Source of the DNA: Yponomeuta sedellus
Lineage: Eukaryota; Arthropoda; Insecta; Lepidoptera; Yponomeutidae
Assembly (NCBI GenBank): GCA_934045075.1
Contig: OW203721.1
Coordinates: forward strand, 21,948,672 to 22,012,671
Direction of reading: 5' to 3'
DNA length: 64,000 nucleotides
Notes under the pieces: model-generated
The model's database searches: none
Seen by the model: the letters and a program-made list of their open reading frames with translations, nothing else
What the model was told of the DNA's origin: nothing
Position numbers and translations under genes: made by a program
Part shown: piece after piece, positions 62,015 through 64,000 of the stretch
Numbering within the stretch: the first letter of the stretch is position 1
Layout: each line of letters begins with the position of its first letter

Positions 62015-63245
62015 TAATAAAGAGAAGTATCGCTATGACTCTTTGGATTTCTGTAAAAGGAAGAGCTTGGCATCGAATCCAAAAGTTATTTAGTGCTACA
62101 AAATATATTCTTAGTTCGTATTTGAAAGTGGGTTTTTAAATTTAACAAGTATATTTCTAAATGGTGTGCGGTTATCAATATTTATTAATAGCTATAATAG
62201 GCTCGCATTGCTCGTTTTGCCTTCGTGGAGTAGATTTCCGAAATTCGATGTCCAAAATCCGAAATCCCTATCTGAACCTCTCCATCATATTTTCTTCAAA
62301 GGAGAATTCCCATTAGCTCATACACAAATGTGGTAGGTACTGGTAGGTACAATATTTTTATGTCTACAATAAGATTTCCTTAATCCTGCAACATTTTACG
62401 GTGTTGTCTGAGGTGGCCCAGGATAGAAAACTCTAGACTGAATTGGGAGCGTAGATAGATAGTTTTACTCCCTCTACGATTGGGAGGGCAGTGGAACTAA
62501 AAAAGCACAGCTAATTAATAAAAATACTCGCTTAGAAATTAAAGTGGACATACCACCTACAGAGCAAAGTACACTTTTCGCTTTAATTTATCTAAGCCCT
62601 TTCAAAAGCTTAACCCTCCTGCCTTGCGAAAGAATCTTTATGGTACACGGAACACGCCACCAAATTCCGGTGCGCCTGCATACATACATTCATAATCGTC
62701 ATTGTACAGCCAAATTCATTACGATTTTTTACCAAGAGAGAGCATTGTGAATGTGCGGAGACCGTAAGCAAGGATGAATAAAACGCGGCCAGGGGCGAGT
62801 CAAGCACTCGTAGAGGTTTCGTAGAGCGGACGGGCCAAAACTTAACTGTACTCTACTCTTGTCAGAATCTGGAATCTCCCATTACCAGAATCAACCGTTT
62901 CAGACGCTTTGGGCTGACAGGGTGGTGTCAATTAATTTATTTTTAATTAAATAGGTACAACTTCAGGTACTAGGTTGTGTGGTCGGTTTCGCTCATTCGT
63001 CAAAATGGTGGTCAACGTGTAACATACCTACATGTAACAAACTATTATTACTTAAAAGAGTTTATCATCACCAAACCCCCACCAGTATTATTTCAACACA
63101 CAGTAGAATCTTAATTCATGGAAAGGATCTTAATTATTTTATTTTGTCAGTGCTTCTAACTAATAGTTCATACTATTAGTTAGATACACTGATTCAAAAC
63201 CCTGTCCTATAAAATCCTCAACGGATTTCATAGAGTACAGGATCA
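62015..63245. other. Spacer, nothing recognised
   Basis: No supported coding, RNA or repeat feature. Confidence 0.4.
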
Positions 63246-63252
63246 TAAGTAT

Positions 63253-63502
63253 GGTATCAACCCTTTGTATGTCCTCACTGCTGGGGCACGGGTCTCTTCA
63301 ATCGCAAGAAGGTTAGGCCATACTACAGCACGGGGACCAAGTCCGGGTTGGTGGAGAATTGTAAGACAGTGGCGGGCCTACTGTCAGAAGTTATCAAGCC
63401 GCCCATAAGGTCTCTGACATGGCTTAACGACTGTCATTACATGATAGCCGCCACCAACGGCTTAACGTGCCTTGCGAAACCCGGAAGCACTCGGGAAAAA
63501 AA
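63253..63502 (-). repeat. 5S-derived SINE, head-truncated
   Basis: Ggtatcaaccctttgtatgt to cccggaagcactcgggaaaa. The 5S-like segment is missing. Confidence 0.82.
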
Positions 63503-63504
63503 TA

Positions 63505-64000
63505 AATATGGAGTGGATTGCATAAATCCCGGGCGCCACAACGGGATGGAACAACACGCTATCTCGCTCTTACATGCCTCACACGCTCCCTTGGTCAACC
63601 CTAAACTAAGTTCCGACGAAGAGTCTTATTTTACTACTGGTGTCTGGCCGTAATACACCAAAGTTTCACTAGACAAATATGTCACTGAAAAAACGTTCTA
63701 CAGTGTATCCGTTTTTAAATGGCAAAACAATTAAACAAACATGGCTGACCAATAAATTGTGACATTTCATAGTGTTGCTGACATTACTGAATGAATGACG
63801 GATTTCATTATTGAATGAATGAAGTTATGACTTATCATAAAATAATCTAAATGATTATGTAATATTAGTATCGCAATCCATCTGCTACACTGAACTCGAC
63901 CCACCTACAAACGACCCACCTACATACACCTACAAACTGGGACAAAAACAATTAAGAAAATTCCGCTAATAAATGTTGGCGGTAATGCTATCTCCTCAAT
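63505..64000. other. Spacer, nothing recognised
   Basis: Cacctacaaacgacccacct near 63900 is a short imperfect repeat. Nothing else. Confidence 0.4.

Overview
This window is repeat-rich intergenic DNA from an insect, most probably a moth or butterfly. I found no intact host protein-coding gene. The case for Lepidoptera rests on the mix of repeats (Daphne/CR1-like, RTE-like and RNase H-bearing R1/LOA-type LINEs, a Penelope-like element, Harbinger- and mariner-type MITEs, several SINE families) and on interspersed repeats I associate with moths (GGTTCCGTACC..., CACGATGTTTTCC..., AATAAGGCCGCC tails). This is pattern recognition; no database search was run.

Layout. 0-13 kb: fragments of SINEs and LINE tails, a Penelope-like element with a readable GIY-YIG nuclease (3.87-5.08 kb), a decayed THAP-domain exon (8.24-8.54 kb), a 97-bp mariner-type MITE (9.65 kb) and a palindromic Harbinger-type MITE (10.2 kb). 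13-22 kb: MITEs at 14.3 and 15.5 kb, RTE and Penelope scraps, a 49-bp satellite (20.95 kb) and two abutting perfect hairpins (21.64 kb). 22.28-25.72 kb: a complete Harbinger/IS5-like DNA transposon with TTA target-site duplication, terminal inverted repeats, one phase-0 intron and a DDE transposase with C-terminal SWIM finger, broken by two frameshifts. 28.96-34.55 kb: a LINE with two uninterrupted overlapping ORFs (433 and 1244 aa) on the minus strand. 34.9-42.5 kb: moth repeats, MITEs and a 206-bp-arm near-perfect foldback palindrome (41.86-42.32 kb). 43.1-46.5 kb: a Daphne/CR1-type LINE with two frameshifts. 47.5-53.0 kb: direct and inverted copies of a tRNA-like unit that keeps both RNA polymerase III boxes, a second 49-bp satellite and a 5'-truncated RTE LINE. 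53.75-54.10 kb: a pure (CAAA)n microsatellite of about 354 bp fused to a SINE tail. 54-64 kb: more SINEs, an inverted pair of tRNA-like units (57.5 kb), a 169-bp retroinsertion with 10-bp target duplication splitting an otherwise open frame (60.5 kb), then mostly unannotatable sequence.

The most distinctive theme is SINEs built on RNA polymerase III genes. About 20 copies of a ~340-bp repeat carry a head homologous to 5S rRNA, including the internal promoter region, and fall into two subfamilies. Three further families (two SINEs and a satellite-like unit) have tRNA-like heads. The autonomous LINEs nearby could provide the reverse transcriptase, but no SINE-LINE partnership is proven here.
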